DNA from: Tulasnella sp. 424
Taxonomy: Eukaryota; Basidiomycota; Agaricomycetes; Cantharellales; Tulasnellaceae
Assembly (NCBI GenBank): GCA_019633425.1
Contig: WSUB01000001.1
Location: forward strand, 1 to 64,000
Length of the DNA stretch: 64,000 nucleotides
Reading direction: 5' to 3'
Below are positions 11,701 through 22,552 of the stretch, in pieces. Each line of letters opens with the position of its first letter. Positions within the stretch are counted from its first letter, which is position 1. The notes beneath the pieces are model-generated. The model did not search any database. It was given only the letters and a program-made list of their open reading frames with translations, and was not told where the DNA came from. The translations under genes and the position numbers were made by a program.

Positions 11701-12724
11701 TATACGTTGGAGAGTCGAAGAGCAATAGTATAGAGCGAACCGGCACTCTTGTCGTTCTTGACCTGCTCCAAAAACCGTTTGACGACTTTCTCCGCACGCA
11801 GTTTCGATTCGCCGTATACGTTTGCGGGTAATTTTTCCGAGTTCTCCTCGACAGGAAAGACTTTGGCGTCGCCATAGACTTCTCTTGAAGAGGCCAAGAC
11901 GAACCATCGCTTTCCCTTGTCGCTTCGGTTTAGGTCAGCCAGGGCCTCTAATACAACCTCTGTCCCACGTTCGTTTACGTCCCAGCAATCGTCCTGGTTC
12001 TCCAGACACCATAAAACGCGAGATACGGCAGCGAGGTGGATTACTCCGACGACGTCGGAGGTCATAATTTCCTTCATGGCGGCGGTATCGCGAATGTCGC
12101 CCAACTTGACGCGCAACAGGTCCCTCGCTTGCGGGATGTCAGAATAGATATCCTCAAGCTCATCCTGGTGGAAAATCTTGTCGATGACGGTGACGGGTGT
12201 TGAGCTGGCAAGTAAACGACGGATCGTATGCTTCCCTGAGCCATTTTACCACGTTAGAAATTCAGGGTTTAAGCAAGGCCAAGACAACGCCAGCTCACCA
12301 ATGTTGCCCCCTCCTCCAGTGACGACTATCCTTCCATCTGCAACTGGTCCTGTTACTCGGCCCCAGTCTGCAGTTACAAGGTCTGTCTCGAGGTGTGTTT
12401 GGTGAGAAACAGCCTGAGGGTCATGGGCGGATTTGTGTCTAATGGTAACTTCGCCCTGCCGTGCACCAACGGCTGATCATGAGTGGAATTGCACCTTCAG
12501 AGAATGACGACGGGACTCACAGAGAAAATGAGAAAGTTGGTCAACGCAGAGACTACGAGCGTAATGGCGACACCACGAATCCCAAGGGCCTGTATACGTC
12601 TAGAGACCCATACGCAAATATTGCAGAGCGCTTCAGTCACGGTATTTGAGGAGAAATGCGTTTCTGACGATGGAACGAGTAGTGGACGATGTTCCTGGCC
12701 AGGTGGTGGTGATCGCCGGTCCAT
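8715..12724 (-). CDS. Epimerase-exostosin fusion protein, copy B
   Basis: This paralogue of the gene at 2633-6661 has the same exon layout and about 1,157 aa. Start, anchor segment, GGGGNIG dinucleotide motif, YGESK catalytic motif, EGF-like cysteines, PFTHDWGAC and VIPPRTC are all kept, and I found no stop or frameshift in the exons. In-frame differences include loss of two residues after the KEKD of the linker, one residue fewer after FIPHWQ, and scattered substitutions (for example ENSEKL preceded by EE instead of VE). Splice sites correspond to copy A, including the GTGTGT donor after FIPHWQ and the GTAG acceptor before the RMYRTYNYS exon. Both copies therefore look functional. As for copy A, role and substrate are inferred from domains only. 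Confidence 0.87.
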
Positions 12725-13327
12725 TTTAGAATATTTAGTGAGGCCAATTGGCGGCCAGTTATTTTTGTAACAAGGAACGGCAGGAGGAGAGGGAGAGTAG
12801 TTAAAATAGAACAAGAGAGAGTCTAGTAGCAAGAAGAGGATACAGGCTTAAGAGGTGTGGAAAGAGTGGCAGAGGTGGCTGCAGAAAACAGTGCCAGGTA
12901 GTCTTTTGCACCGCTCCGCTGCCGAGACGCGAACAAGCGCTTGTGCCTGGAACGTGCCTGGATAGCGAACACTCTATTCGGGGATTTCCCCACCTCGGCC
13001 GGCGGGACCAGGTCGCCGTCACGGATGCTTGCCAGCGTTTACAGCGGGGCTTGGATAGTTTACAAAATCGACCTGTCAGCTGGATGGGTATCGTGTAACC
13101 GCTTGCTTCTCAGACGTATTCCTTACAGACATCCAGACTGCGTTAGCGAGCTTGGGGACCCTGGGACCGGCGCCTCTTTTCCCGCGGAGCAGACCCGACA
13201 TGTCTGGGAAACACGTTCTTGGCGGGGAAAGTGGCATATCAGGGTCAACACTAAACGCTATGGACCAAGAATAATAAGAATATACTACTTAAATAACATC
13301 AAGAAAGTCAGCCAGAACGTCAATGTA
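12725..13327. other. Spacer upstream of copy B
   Basis: Putative promoter of copy B and 3' flank of the SR-rich gene. It is homologous to 6662-7471 but lacks the insertion with 29-bp repeats. No coding frame is supported here. Confidence 0.6.
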
Positions 13328-15272
13328 TCAATTGGTAGGCCCCGCGGAAGGAGCTTTCGATGGTGCCGCGCTTCCACTACGGGGCGGTTTCAATTGTGCA
13401 GCCGGGTTTTGATCAACAGCCTCATCTTGCGTAAGACCTTGCGAGGCACGTTCAAACATCTTCTCCGCAACTTCTCGCTTCTCCTTCAAACCCTCCAGTT
13501 CCACGGCATGTACGTCCAAGTCCCACCCTGACCTGATCACTTCAAGCGCCAGGTCCTGCAATGCTTTCTGTTGTGCAAGGAGCTTCTGTGAGAGGAGTTC
13601 GCGCTTAAAAGAGCGACCGAGAACTGTCAGACGACCTGCAGTAGAAACCGAATGGTGTAATGTAGGTACCTCTTTCTGACCGGGCAGATAACTCCAATCC
13701 CTCCTTCGGTTCGGGATCTCTATATCCTTAACTTTTGGTTTTTCCGGCTCCGTCTTGACAAGAGCAGCGTGAAAGGGCGGTGCAGCCGTCCTGTTAGCAG
13801 CACGAGGCCCAGAGGGGATAGGTTTTCCGGTCCGATTCGAAGGGCCGGTGGGGATGTGATGATGGTTGGGATGGGGCGAAGTGACTGCAGGTGACATTGA
13901 GCCTTCGTTCTGCCTGTGATACGGAGAAGGTTCTTGCTTGAGTTTGTGGACTGACGGGAGTGCGGGTGATTCGGCTTTGACGCTGCGAGAAGGACTCCGC
14001 TCTCCCTCCCTTGTCCTCGCCCCTCGAGGCCCAGTTGGCGGAAGCCGACGCTCATGGCCCTGCTGTAGTGTTGGAGGACGCTCAGATGACGGACCAGCGC
14101 CGCTAGATGACGAGGCCTCATGATTCCGCTCGGGGCTTGAAGTTTGAGCTTTAACGGGCGATGCGCTTCGTTCACGCTTGACAAAAGTAGAGGGCAGCGC
14201 GGCACGGTCAAGGTCCATCGGTCCGTCAAAGGGTTCCTCTTTGACTTGAATAGGTTCCTCCTTCGCAGGCGAAGAAGCTTCCGCCTTCGAAGACGACGTA
14301 GGTGGTGGTGCTCCTGACGCCTCCCGACCCGTCACCCCAGCTCCTACGTCAGACGTACTCCTTGAATGGGAACGAACACGATCCGAACTTGCAGCATGCG
14401 CCGGCGGGCTACGTCTCCGTGGAGGTGGACTCCTTGTTCTCTGACGAGATGAAGGTCGGCGAGAGTGTCGTGGAGGGCTTCTCGACGGACCACGGCGATA
14501 GGGTCTCGGGGAAGGCGGGCGACGATATCTTGGCGAAGGTGAACGTCGCGGAGGTGGTGAACGAGATCGACGGTGGCTATAACGATCATCTCGACCTCCT
14601 CGCGATGATGGACCGTCTGACATCCTCGTTGCTATGTAAGGGCCCCCTCTTGGCGGTGGTGACGGTGAACGGTAAGAAGAGCGTCGAGGACGAGGGGAGC
14701 GGTATCCTCTTGGGGGAGAGCCAGCTGTAAAACCATCCTGTCAGAACGTGGTCGCTGAACGTTGAGGAACAGATTTCAAACTCACGAGGGCGTCGAGGTG
14801 GGGGATCATAATAGTCATCGTACCTCCTCCCTCTATCCCTGTCTCTATCCCTGTCTCTGTCCCTGTCTCTGTCTCTGTCCCAATCTCTCGACCGTTCATA
14901 CCTCCCGCCTCTATCCCGTGAATCCGGAGGTGGGCCTCTGGGGTAGTCCCGTGGGGGTGGAGACCTAGTTCGATAGTCACGGTCACGGTCTCTCCAATCT
15001 GACGGTGGTCCTCTTGGTGAACGGTCTCGTCCTCGATACCTGTCTCTTGGCGGGGGCGATCTTGGTGGAGGTGAACGACGGGGCCTGCCCTGCGAAGAAG
15101 ACATGGCGGCGGTGGTAGTGGAAGGTTTGGCGGCCTCGGTGGACTCCAAATCGGTGTCGCCGATTTTACCTTGTAAACCATCCTTCGATGGCGAGTCTAA
15201 TGCGAAATACGAAGTCAGCCGAATCACAATCACCCAAATGCGGAATGCGTGCGGCCTCCTACCTGTCGTCAT
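13328..15272 (-). CDS. Ser/Arg- and Pro-rich nuclear protein
   Basis: A three-exon model (15272-15263, 15196-14786, 14724-13328) gives 605 aa. The first exon is only 10 nt; its 66-nt intron has a CTGAC branch site, and the start would read MTTDSPSKDG. A downstream ATG before SSSQGRPRRS is a possible alternative start. The N-terminal half is arginine-rich, with RSPPP repeats, a run of alternating Asp-Arg near residues 105-125 and many SPR/RS dipeptides, like splicing-associated SR-related proteins. The middle is Pro/Ser-rich with repeated VKxE motifs (KEEPIQVKEEP, VKTEPEKPK) that resemble SUMO-attachment sites. The C-terminal block (IPNRRRDWSYLPGQ, then a predicted helical or coiled-coil stretch) is the most conserved-looking part. 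There is no RRM, so it is not a classical SR factor. Role in RNA processing is inferred from composition. Confidence 0.85.
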
Positions 15273-15425
15273 TTCCTAGGGTCCGCGCACTCTTCAAATA
15301 CTTTTGAACTTTGGTCAAAGCTGGAACGGCGACAAGGTGGCAAACAAAAGACTACCTCGAAACGCCCACGCCACATTTTTCCCCGTCGTCTTTTCTATCA
15401 TTTCTACCACTGGGGCTAGGCAGTC
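15273..15425. promoter_or_regulatory. Divergent promoter, SR-rich protein / cyclin-L
   Basis: Only 153 bp separate the start codons of the minus-strand SR-rich gene and the plus-strand cyclin-L gene, so their promoters must overlap. The right half is pyrimidine-rich on the plus strand (around 15375-15412). No TATA box is obvious. Confidence 0.6.
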
Positions 15426-16489
15426 ATGTCAGTCATTCTCTCTCCACTAGCATCCTTACAGCAGATTGCAAACTCTCCGTCTCGTGAAGATGGTATCCCA
15501 GAAGACATCGAAGAGGACTTGAGAGCTTATGGATGTAAACTCATCCAGCAGGCGGGAATCTTGCTCAAGCAGTAGGTCTTGCGACTGAATCAAAGACAGA
15601 GCCGTACGAACTCGCTGACAGCAATGCGGATCTATTAGGAATCAAGTCGCTATGGCCACCGCCCAAGTCCTCTTTCAGAGGTTCTGGTTCGTCACTTCCA
15701 TGAAGCAATTCGGGATCGGAGTGGGTGGCTCTTCTCCAGAATGATCTATGATGCCTCAGTCTTACCACTTTGCGCAGGATGTGGGTATGGGCGCATTATA
15801 CCTCGCGTCTAAGCTGGAGGAATGTCCAATACGAATGAGAGATCTCATCAACGTTTACGACGTCCTTCTCTCCCGAGCTCGACATACCCTCGCCACATCT
15901 TCCGTAGCTGCTGGCCCATCCTCATCCACTACACCATTTCACTATGAGCCGATGTCGTACTTTTCCCAGCGGTTCTACGACCTCAAGGATGCCCTCGTTG
16001 TTGCGGAGATGCAGATCCTGAAACGGCTTGGGTTCAACGTTCAAGTGCAGTTACCGTATGGCACGATGATCAACTACATTCGCGTCCTTGGACTCGCAGA
16101 TGTGGATGAAGTACCGCAAAAGTCCTGGGGCTACCTAAACGACGCGTAAGTGCCCACACATTTCCGGACGGTCTCATCCTGACCGGCTTCGGAACAGATT
16201 ACAAACGCCTGTCTACGCAATATACCCATTCCCCACCATCGCCGTCGCATGCATATTCCTCACCTGTCGCCAACTACAAATACCCTTACCCGAAGAGCCT
16301 TCCCATCCCTGGTGGTCCTTGTTCGACGCCGACTTGGAAGACATCACCTCCATCTGTGGGTACATATTACGGCTGTACCGGCCACGCAGCGAAGCCGAAA
16401 AGCAGCTCGCCATGGCGCTAGTATCAAAGAAAGAGCTTCGAAAATGGTTGGATATGGAACAACAAGCGGCGAAACGCAGTCACGGCTGA
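15426..16489 (+). CDS. Cyclin-L-like cyclin
   Basis: Four exons (15426-15571, 15639-15720, 15778-16145, 16198-16489) join in frame to give 295 aa. The protein carries the two-fold cyclin box: YGCKLIQQAGILLKQ, NQVAMATAQVLFQRF, then GALYLASKLEECP with the conserved KxEE core, and VAEMQILKRLGFNV. The second fold follows with YLNDALQTPVYAIYP and ACIFLTCRQLQIPLP. This pattern is that of cyclin L/K, the partners of transcription- and splicing-linked CDKs (CDK11-type for cyclin L), acting in the nucleus. The long C-terminal RS tail of animal cyclin L is absent; the chain ends soon after the second cyclin fold. It shares a short divergent promoter with an SR-rich gene, fitting an RNA-processing role. 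Start chosen as the first ATG giving the complete N-terminus. Confidence 0.9.
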
Positions 16490-16726
16490 GCCGACCAAAC
16501 TTAGCCAAGACCTTGTATCGGGCCGAACATATGAGGGTAGAACGTGAGACTTGATCATCGCTTCACGCAGTCCGCAACGCAACGCAACCCGAAGGTTCGC
16601 TGTCAGCCCGGGCCCACACTCTCACCTACATATCTCTCTGTTTCACTTTGCATCTACGTCCTCGTAACGACACGATATCTTTTTCTTTTACGCTACCTGG
16701 CCTCAGACGAAACTAGTTAAAAAATC

Positions 16727-16734
16727 TATAAAAA
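16727..16734 (+). promoter_or_regulatory. TATA-like box upstream of SFT2
   Basis: TATAAAAA lies about 40 bp before the SFT2 start codon, with a pyrimidine-rich tract (16670-16690) upstream. The spacing implies a very short 5' leader if it is used. Confidence 0.4.
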
Positions 16735-16775
16735 CTTTCAAACCTCAGACTCGAGAAGAAGGAAGAACATAAAAG

Positions 16776-18043
16776 ATGGCTAAAGGATGGTTGAACTTGG
16801 AGGCTGCGACGGACGCGCAAATGTTCACCGAGGATAGCGCGTTCAGCTTCCTCGGGCTCACTCGCACACAGAGAATATACGGCTTTGTCGGATGGTATGT
16901 GGAATCGAAGGCACAGGGCCTACCACAGGAAAGGTCTAACGATGCTCTTGCTGCATATAGCCTCGCCATCGGCTTTATTCTCTCGCTGCTGGGAACCTTG
17001 CTCTTGTTCGTTGGCATGCTGGCCAGTTTCGCAGGTACGGCGACGGCAGCGCCCGCTCTACGCTTTCCACTTTATTGAATAACGCTGATCCTTGTTCTGC
17101 GCTCTGCAGTGCTTTACGCTATGGGCACCATCATTAGTTTAGTAGGAACTGGATTCCTCATCGGCGTGAGTCCTCCCCTTGCCCAGGCCGGCGTGGTTTC
17201 GGTGACCGCGGGCGAATGCTGACTTGAAGACGCGCGTCTGTTTCCATCGGCTCGCTCCTCATGCAGTTCGGCAGCCAACTTAAGCAGGTGCGTCTTGCAT
17301 AAGCACTTGAACCGAAAACCAAGATCTTGCTGACCTGGTCGTCCGACCGAATAGATGTTCAAGCCTGTACGAGTGGTGGCGACACTTGTCCTCATCGCTT
17401 GCATTGGTCTGATCTTTGTGGGCGCTTTCGTGATAAAGAACGACGTAAGTGGATCGCCTTTGATTTCCATCTCTGCGGCGCCTCTCTTATATTCACCTGA
17501 CGTTCTTTATCTTCCCAAATGAAAACATTATTAAAATCGTGGCGTCTCTCGTGCATGTGCCGAAACAGATCCTTTGTATCAGTGAGTTCTTTACATCACA
17601 CACATGAGCGAGCGGGCGCTTCGTGTTGCTCTGCCTTCGGGCACTCGTGACCTTTTGCTGACCAACCCGCATCCTTAACCCCTTTCACTTACCCAACCTA
17701 TCCGTTTAGTCTTCGTGATCATCGAATATCTCGCATACACATGGTGAGCAAATCGATTCCCTCTTTGATCCCCCAATCACAACAAATAGCCTTTAAGGTT
17801 ATACTTGAATCCAATGTTTTTACTGACGCGTTTTTTTTCCCTTTCCCTCGTTTGCGCTCCATGTTACCCATTTGTTTTCTTGCCAACGCAATTTGACAAA
17901 AACAAATTATGAAACCCTAATCAAACAACACAAAACACCAAAACGTGAATTTTCGGATATCCTCCTCGTCATCGGACAGGTATTGCCTTTCGTACATTCC
18001 CTACGCAAGAACAGCCGTCAAGAACCTAATTGGGATGTCGTAA
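16776..18043 (+). CDS. SFT2: SFT2/Got1-family vesicle transport protein
   Basis: Eight exons (16776-16894, 16961-17034, 17110-17165, 17267-17287, 17355-17444, 17569-17581, 17710-17743, 17980-18043) give 156 aa. The reconstructed chain shows four membrane segments: GFVGCLAIGFILSLLGTLL, LYAMGTIISLVGTGFLIG, RVVATLVLIACIGLIF and ILCIIFVIIEYLAYTWY. These match the SFT2 family, Golgi/endosome membrane proteins needed for retrograde vesicle fusion. Conserved landmarks are GCLAIGF, FGSQLKQMFKP and the tail SYIPYARTAVK. Exon 4 is 21 nt and exon 6 only 13 nt, yet both are required to keep the family alignment free of gaps. The last intron (about 236 nt) is long for this locus. Confidence 0.93.
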
Positions 18044-19903
18044 ACCGGATCGGCACGACCCACATGCCTAAGGCCTGTCGCCCGATCCGCCCTTGGGACA
18101 AGGCATGCATGGCTGTTCAAGGGCAAGCTTTTTCGGCCGTCCGTCCTTCCACTGGTCATCCCTTTTACACGTCTCTCTCTCCCCCAACGCCCCAACGGAA
18201 ACACAATCCGATGTTCCCGGACTTTCACTCGACCCTCTCCTCTCTCTCTGCCCGGTATCCAAACGAAGAGGTCACGACATATTGCACCTTGTTTTGTCAA
18301 GTTACCGGTCAGGGAGGGGGCAAATCTTCCCTCCCCGTTGGGCCTTGTTTCTCTCTCTCTGTCTCTCTATCTCGCTTCCTTCGATCGTCATGGTGTTACC
18401 TATCCTATCTATCGCGTGTATCAACCACTCGGGAGTTTCTCGCTTTGCTGCGGCTCAGCTCGGTCAACAATTACTGCTATCTCATTCGAAATCGCGCGTG
18501 TGTCTCTCGCGTGTTGTGTCTCTCGCTACGTACATGCAACAACACACAACGTCGCGTGTTCCCTTTTCCCTTATCTCTCTTTGCGTCTCGCGTCCTCGAG
18601 CTGCGAGATCCTCGGAAAACCCTTGTCAGCTGGCTTTTTGGAAATTTGTGCAACGCTCAACGCGTCACGCTTTGTTCCTACCCCCTCGATCATCGCCTCC
18701 CGCCACCGGCGCCAATGTAACTCCAGTGAAGTGAATGGCGCGGAGTGGGGTGGTGCATGTCCCCGACACTCAAACTCCACTAGCGCTTTTTCCCCTGAAC
18801 AAGACCCCCCCCCCCCCAAACCCAACCCAAAGGGGTTTAGAAAGAGGCACCAGTGCACAAGATAGAGCACCAAGATCCAGGAAAACGCGATTGTCATTTC
18901 CCTCTTTATAATAGCTTCTATGTAATAGGCGAAATAACCGAAAAGGAAATACCGGGTCGGGTGACGATGTCATAGGAGAGAGAAAGTGACATCGGGACGT
19001 GGAAGACGGAAGAAGAGCTGGGTGCGTGTGATACAAGGGATTAGAGAAATGAACAGAGCCTCTGTATATGAATTCTGGGAATTTTTGTTTTCCGAAGCCG
19101 AGAAGGAAGAGAGAGAAAGAAAAGAGATTTCGAGCCGAGAGTAGTAATATACACGAGGACGACGATCAGCGAGAAGAGAGAGAACAAGAAGACATGTGAC
19201 AAGGCTGCGAGCAAGAAGGATGAGGAAGAGAAGAAAAGTAAAAGAAACTCTGGACAGACGTAATAAGGAAAAGGAAGATACGAAGAAACACGCAAGTCCT
19301 TTTTCGTTGCTTGGGAATAATACCTAGCGAGCTCATCCCGTCTACCGACTCACCGACCGACCCTAACCGACCGGCCAACCCCAGCATAAATCTCCAAAAC
19401 TCCCCGACATACTTGAAGCGCGATTGAGAGACATGGTACATTGTATATAAGAGCGACAAGCGGGCGATTGATGCCTCGCTTCATGAGCTTTGTGACTTGA
19501 GGGAGAAAACGAAAAAAAAGGGGGAAAGAGGATGTGCTTAAAAAGGGAAAAGAGGAAAGTTTATGTTCTTTGTTGTAGGTATTAAATATAGAAAAGAAAA
19601 GGAAGCGATGAGAGGTAAATGGGCATAAATTGGGAAGCGATGGTTGTTGTTGTAAGCGAGGCGTTGGATTACCGAATTGGGGATGATGTATGCACGCGGA
19701 GAGGAGCTGCTCATGACTTGAAGTTACGTTTGGGAGAAGCGAAGCGAAGAGGAAGGGGAAATGGATTATGGCACCAAAGGTGGGGCTGAAGGTTTGGCGA
19801 AAGAACGAGGGTGGTGGGTTCACGGATCTTGCCAGCCATTGGAGTTCGTTTGCACAAAATAACAAACCCATCCGCGCATAAGGTGGTTTGGGCGAAGCCT
19901 GAT
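18044..19903. other. Convergent 3' flanks, no gene seen
   Basis: This lies between two convergent genes (SFT2 and the Hsp20-like gene). It contains C-rich and CT-rich low-complexity stretches, including a run of C at about 18806-18819 and pyrimidine/purine-rich tracts at 19080-19300 and 19500-19620. Open frames here are compositional artefacts. It probably holds both 3' UTRs. Confidence 0.5.
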
Positions 19904-21381
19904 TTATGAATAACCTGCAACGATCCGATACGGTCCTCGTCCACATGCAGCTACTTCAGGTGGGGTCCGTCTCCGTACTGTCACTCGGAGTAATCCGTCC
20001 GTGAACGCAGCCGTGATCCTTGACATATCCGCATCCCGGTCTAACGTGACGAGCCATTCAAAGTGTGCTACAGGGGGGGGAGGGGAGCGTGGCGAGAACC
20101 AAAGAGACGGGTCGTCGTTAGTATATGCGTATGTCTGCCGCGCAAAAATGTAATTGCGTCGAACGAAGAAGAATGAAGGGGGGGGGGGGGACCCCTCCCT
20201 TCCCTTCCTTCTTCCCGCGCGGAAACCCGACAGGCCTCCGAAACGGAGAGAGGAGGAGGGGAGATAAACAATTACAGCTGCACACCCGGGGCCTACCCGG
20301 CAACGATACGAAGAGGAGGGGGATGGATGACGAACGGGAAAAAAAATTACTTACAATCCTTCTCTTGGTCCCATCGATCTGCCATGATTTGCAGGACGTT
20401 GTTCTTCTTCGCAGCAATGGTGATAGCGTCGGAAGTGAACTTGCTGCCCAAGGGAGCGAGTAACGTGTGTGAAGTCGGACTGGTTTCAATCTCCATTTTA
20501 ATTTCAGCTTGGGGGCTCTGCCTGCGAAGCTGAGAAGGAGTGATGCTGGACGACGATCCCGCCGACACTGAAGGAGCCATGGGGGTCCATGCTGGTGGGG
20601 ACGGTGACGGTGAGGATGATGGAGGTTGCTGGGGCTGTTGCGTTGGTGTTGGTGGTTCTTGCAACATGGGCTGGTACGATGTCATTGGGAAGTACGTTGG
20701 AGGCGCTATTGAGGCCGATCTCTCCGAGTCGATGATTCTGGGTGTGGTCATGCCTGAGGGGAAGGATGTTGGTGATGAGGGAGTCTGGGGAGGAGTGAAT
20801 AATCCTTGGGGAGGAGCGGCAGATGAAGAAGTAGTGGTAGTGGTGGTGTTAGCAGTGGTAGTAGTAGCGGATGAAGTAGACGAAGAAGGGACTAGTGCGG
20901 GTGAGAGCATGGGACGTGAAGAGGTTGTAGCGGTGACTTCCGAGGCTCCCAACGTGCGTCTAACTGTGTCCGTTGTAGCGGCACCTGGGAAGCATGCCCA
21001 CCGAAGGAAGGAGTGAGAGGGAAGAGAAGGGGGAAGGAGGGGGCAGAGGGAGGAGGGAGCCAAAGTGTGTCAGTCTAACTTGCAATGAGACCGGCTGCAG
21101 GCCGCTAGTGCCGCACAGCATAAAAAAGAGGAAAAAGCTTGTCCGTCGTATTGGAAATATCCAAAATAAATTCCACACATACCGGAAGAGGATCGACTGC
21201 CCAATTCGTCTATGCGAGAGAGTCCTGCGATCCCGGCTAACCGCATCGCAGGGTCGTCGCCGTCGGTGGATTGCTGCTGTTGATGCTGCCTGCGTTGGTA
21301 GATTGGAGCTGGAGCCGTTGCACCGCGGGTCATTGCAGGTCTAACTGGTCGTTGGCTGGAGTTGTCAATCATTGTGTGCAA
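19904..21381 (-). CDS. Hsp20-like (alpha-crystallin-type) domain protein with a disordered N-terminal region
   Basis: Three exons (21381-21183, 20984-20355, 20067-19904) splice in frame to 330 aa. Residues 1 to about 200 are low-complexity (Gln, Ser/Thr/Pro, a Thr run near 105). From about residue 220 the chain reads like an alpha-crystallin/Hsp20 fold: IKMEIETSPTSHTLLAPLG, FTSDAITIAAKKNNVLQIMAD, then across the last intron HFEWLVTLDRDADMSRITA and DGLLRVTVRRR. The final DGxLxVTVxRR is the hallmark G-x-L strand of small heat-shock proteins. The domain is split by an intron of about 287 nt. The first ATG is used; a second Met three codons on is equally possible. By family it could be a chaperone or a p23/CS-like scaffold; the disordered head suggests a regulatory role, which is only inference. 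Confidence 0.75.
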
Positions 21382-22552
21382 CTGTGCGTGGATGAAGAGG
21401 TATATATGGATTGGAGAGAGAAGAGAGAGAGAGCAAGAGGCAAGGGCGGGGGTGCGATAGAAAAGGGGTTTGTGTGTGGGCGTGAAGCGTGAGCGGTTTG
21501 GATTGTATGTGATGATGATGTGAGTAGAACCCAGAGACGAGGATTCGAATGGCTGATTGCAGGCTCAGAGGCGGACGGGGGAACGAGGAAGGAAGGGGGG
21601 GATGGGAGACAGAGAGAGAGAGAGAGATAGCGTGTAAAGAGGCGTTGGGTGCGGCAGGGAAGGCCCGTTCCTTGGGGTTCGCGAAAGGCCTTGAAGCGTA
21701 AATGCAAATCTACCTCAGCTTATTTACTCTCTCAAGTCATCTCACCACCCACTCCGTTTTTCTACTCACCACTAGCAAGTCCCACAAGACCGAAGAGGAG
21801 GGAGTAAAGCGCAAAGACGAGAGAGAAGGTCCAGGGGAGGATGGGGGAGCACGAAATGGAGCCCTTGTGTTGTGTGTGTAATGTGAGGTGATGCGTGATC
21901 GACTGGAGACCCGGAGGGGAACACGCCCGCCCTTTTGCTCAAGGAGAAATCACCGACGGCGGCAAGGCACGCACGCAGTGTTTCTTCCCTCTCTCCTGTT
22001 CGCTCTCCTGTTCCCCCGCTCATCTCGTACGTTGATGCCACGCCGTAATATTTTGCCAGCCGCCCTCGGCATGATCCGACGCTCGGATTGGCTTTTCTCC
22101 CCTCCTTACGTCCCCATCGACTAACCACTAACCTAGTCATTTCCACCAGAGGCCACTTGACGTATGCCTTGCAAAAAAGTTCGGCTGACGGAGAGGACGG
22201 AGCACCTTCGAATTCGGGCTCCACCCAATTTTGGCTTTCAACGCCATCGAGGGACTCTTCCTATGTAATTGCCGCAGTTTGGTGACGTTTTTCCTTCCAT
22301 CTTCGGGAGATTAAAGAGGCATGATCACATTTTCTCATTACTTCATCTTTTGCGACTCTCGCAGCTTCCAATTCGGGAGATTCTACTGTTCTCTTGATTC
22401 CCTGCCGGAGCTCCCGCCTCATGTGACCTCATGTCCCGAGCGCGTCCTTCTTCCCTGGCGTGTTGCACATCCTTCACTCAACAACTTCCCATCCCATCTC
22501 CCCTCCCAAGGAGCTCTACTTTTCTCAAACAACCCAATAAAACCCCTCCACG
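21382..22552. promoter_or_regulatory. Divergent intergenic region, Hsp20-like / HIBADH
   Basis: The 1.17 kb between the two divergent start codons contain GA-rich microsatellites on the plus strand (about 21411-21445 and 21609-21630) and a CT-rich tract before the HIBADH start (22440-22550). Such purine/pyrimidine tracts are typical of fungal core promoters. No coding frame is supported. Confidence 0.45.

Larger units (their letters stand above)
8351..14230. repeat. Segmental tandem duplication, unit B
   Basis: This is the second, downstream copy of unit A. Its right end lies inside the intact SR-rich gene, so unit B merges seamlessly into unique sequence at 14231, whereas unit A ends abruptly at 8350. 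That makes this end the ancestral arrangement and places the novel junction at 8350/8351. Confidence 0.93.

Noticed and set aside
14586..15181. Alternative frames across the RD-repeat exon of the SR-rich gene
   Set aside because: The tandem DNA repeat keeps several frames open; only the one reading RSPPP/DRDR joins to the downstream exon.
18093..18865. Overlapping plus-strand frames of 175-282 codons after SFT2
   Set aside because: They overlap the last SFT2 exon and continue into CT-rich 3' flank; different frames give the same Ser/Leu/Arg composition, an artefact of low complexity.
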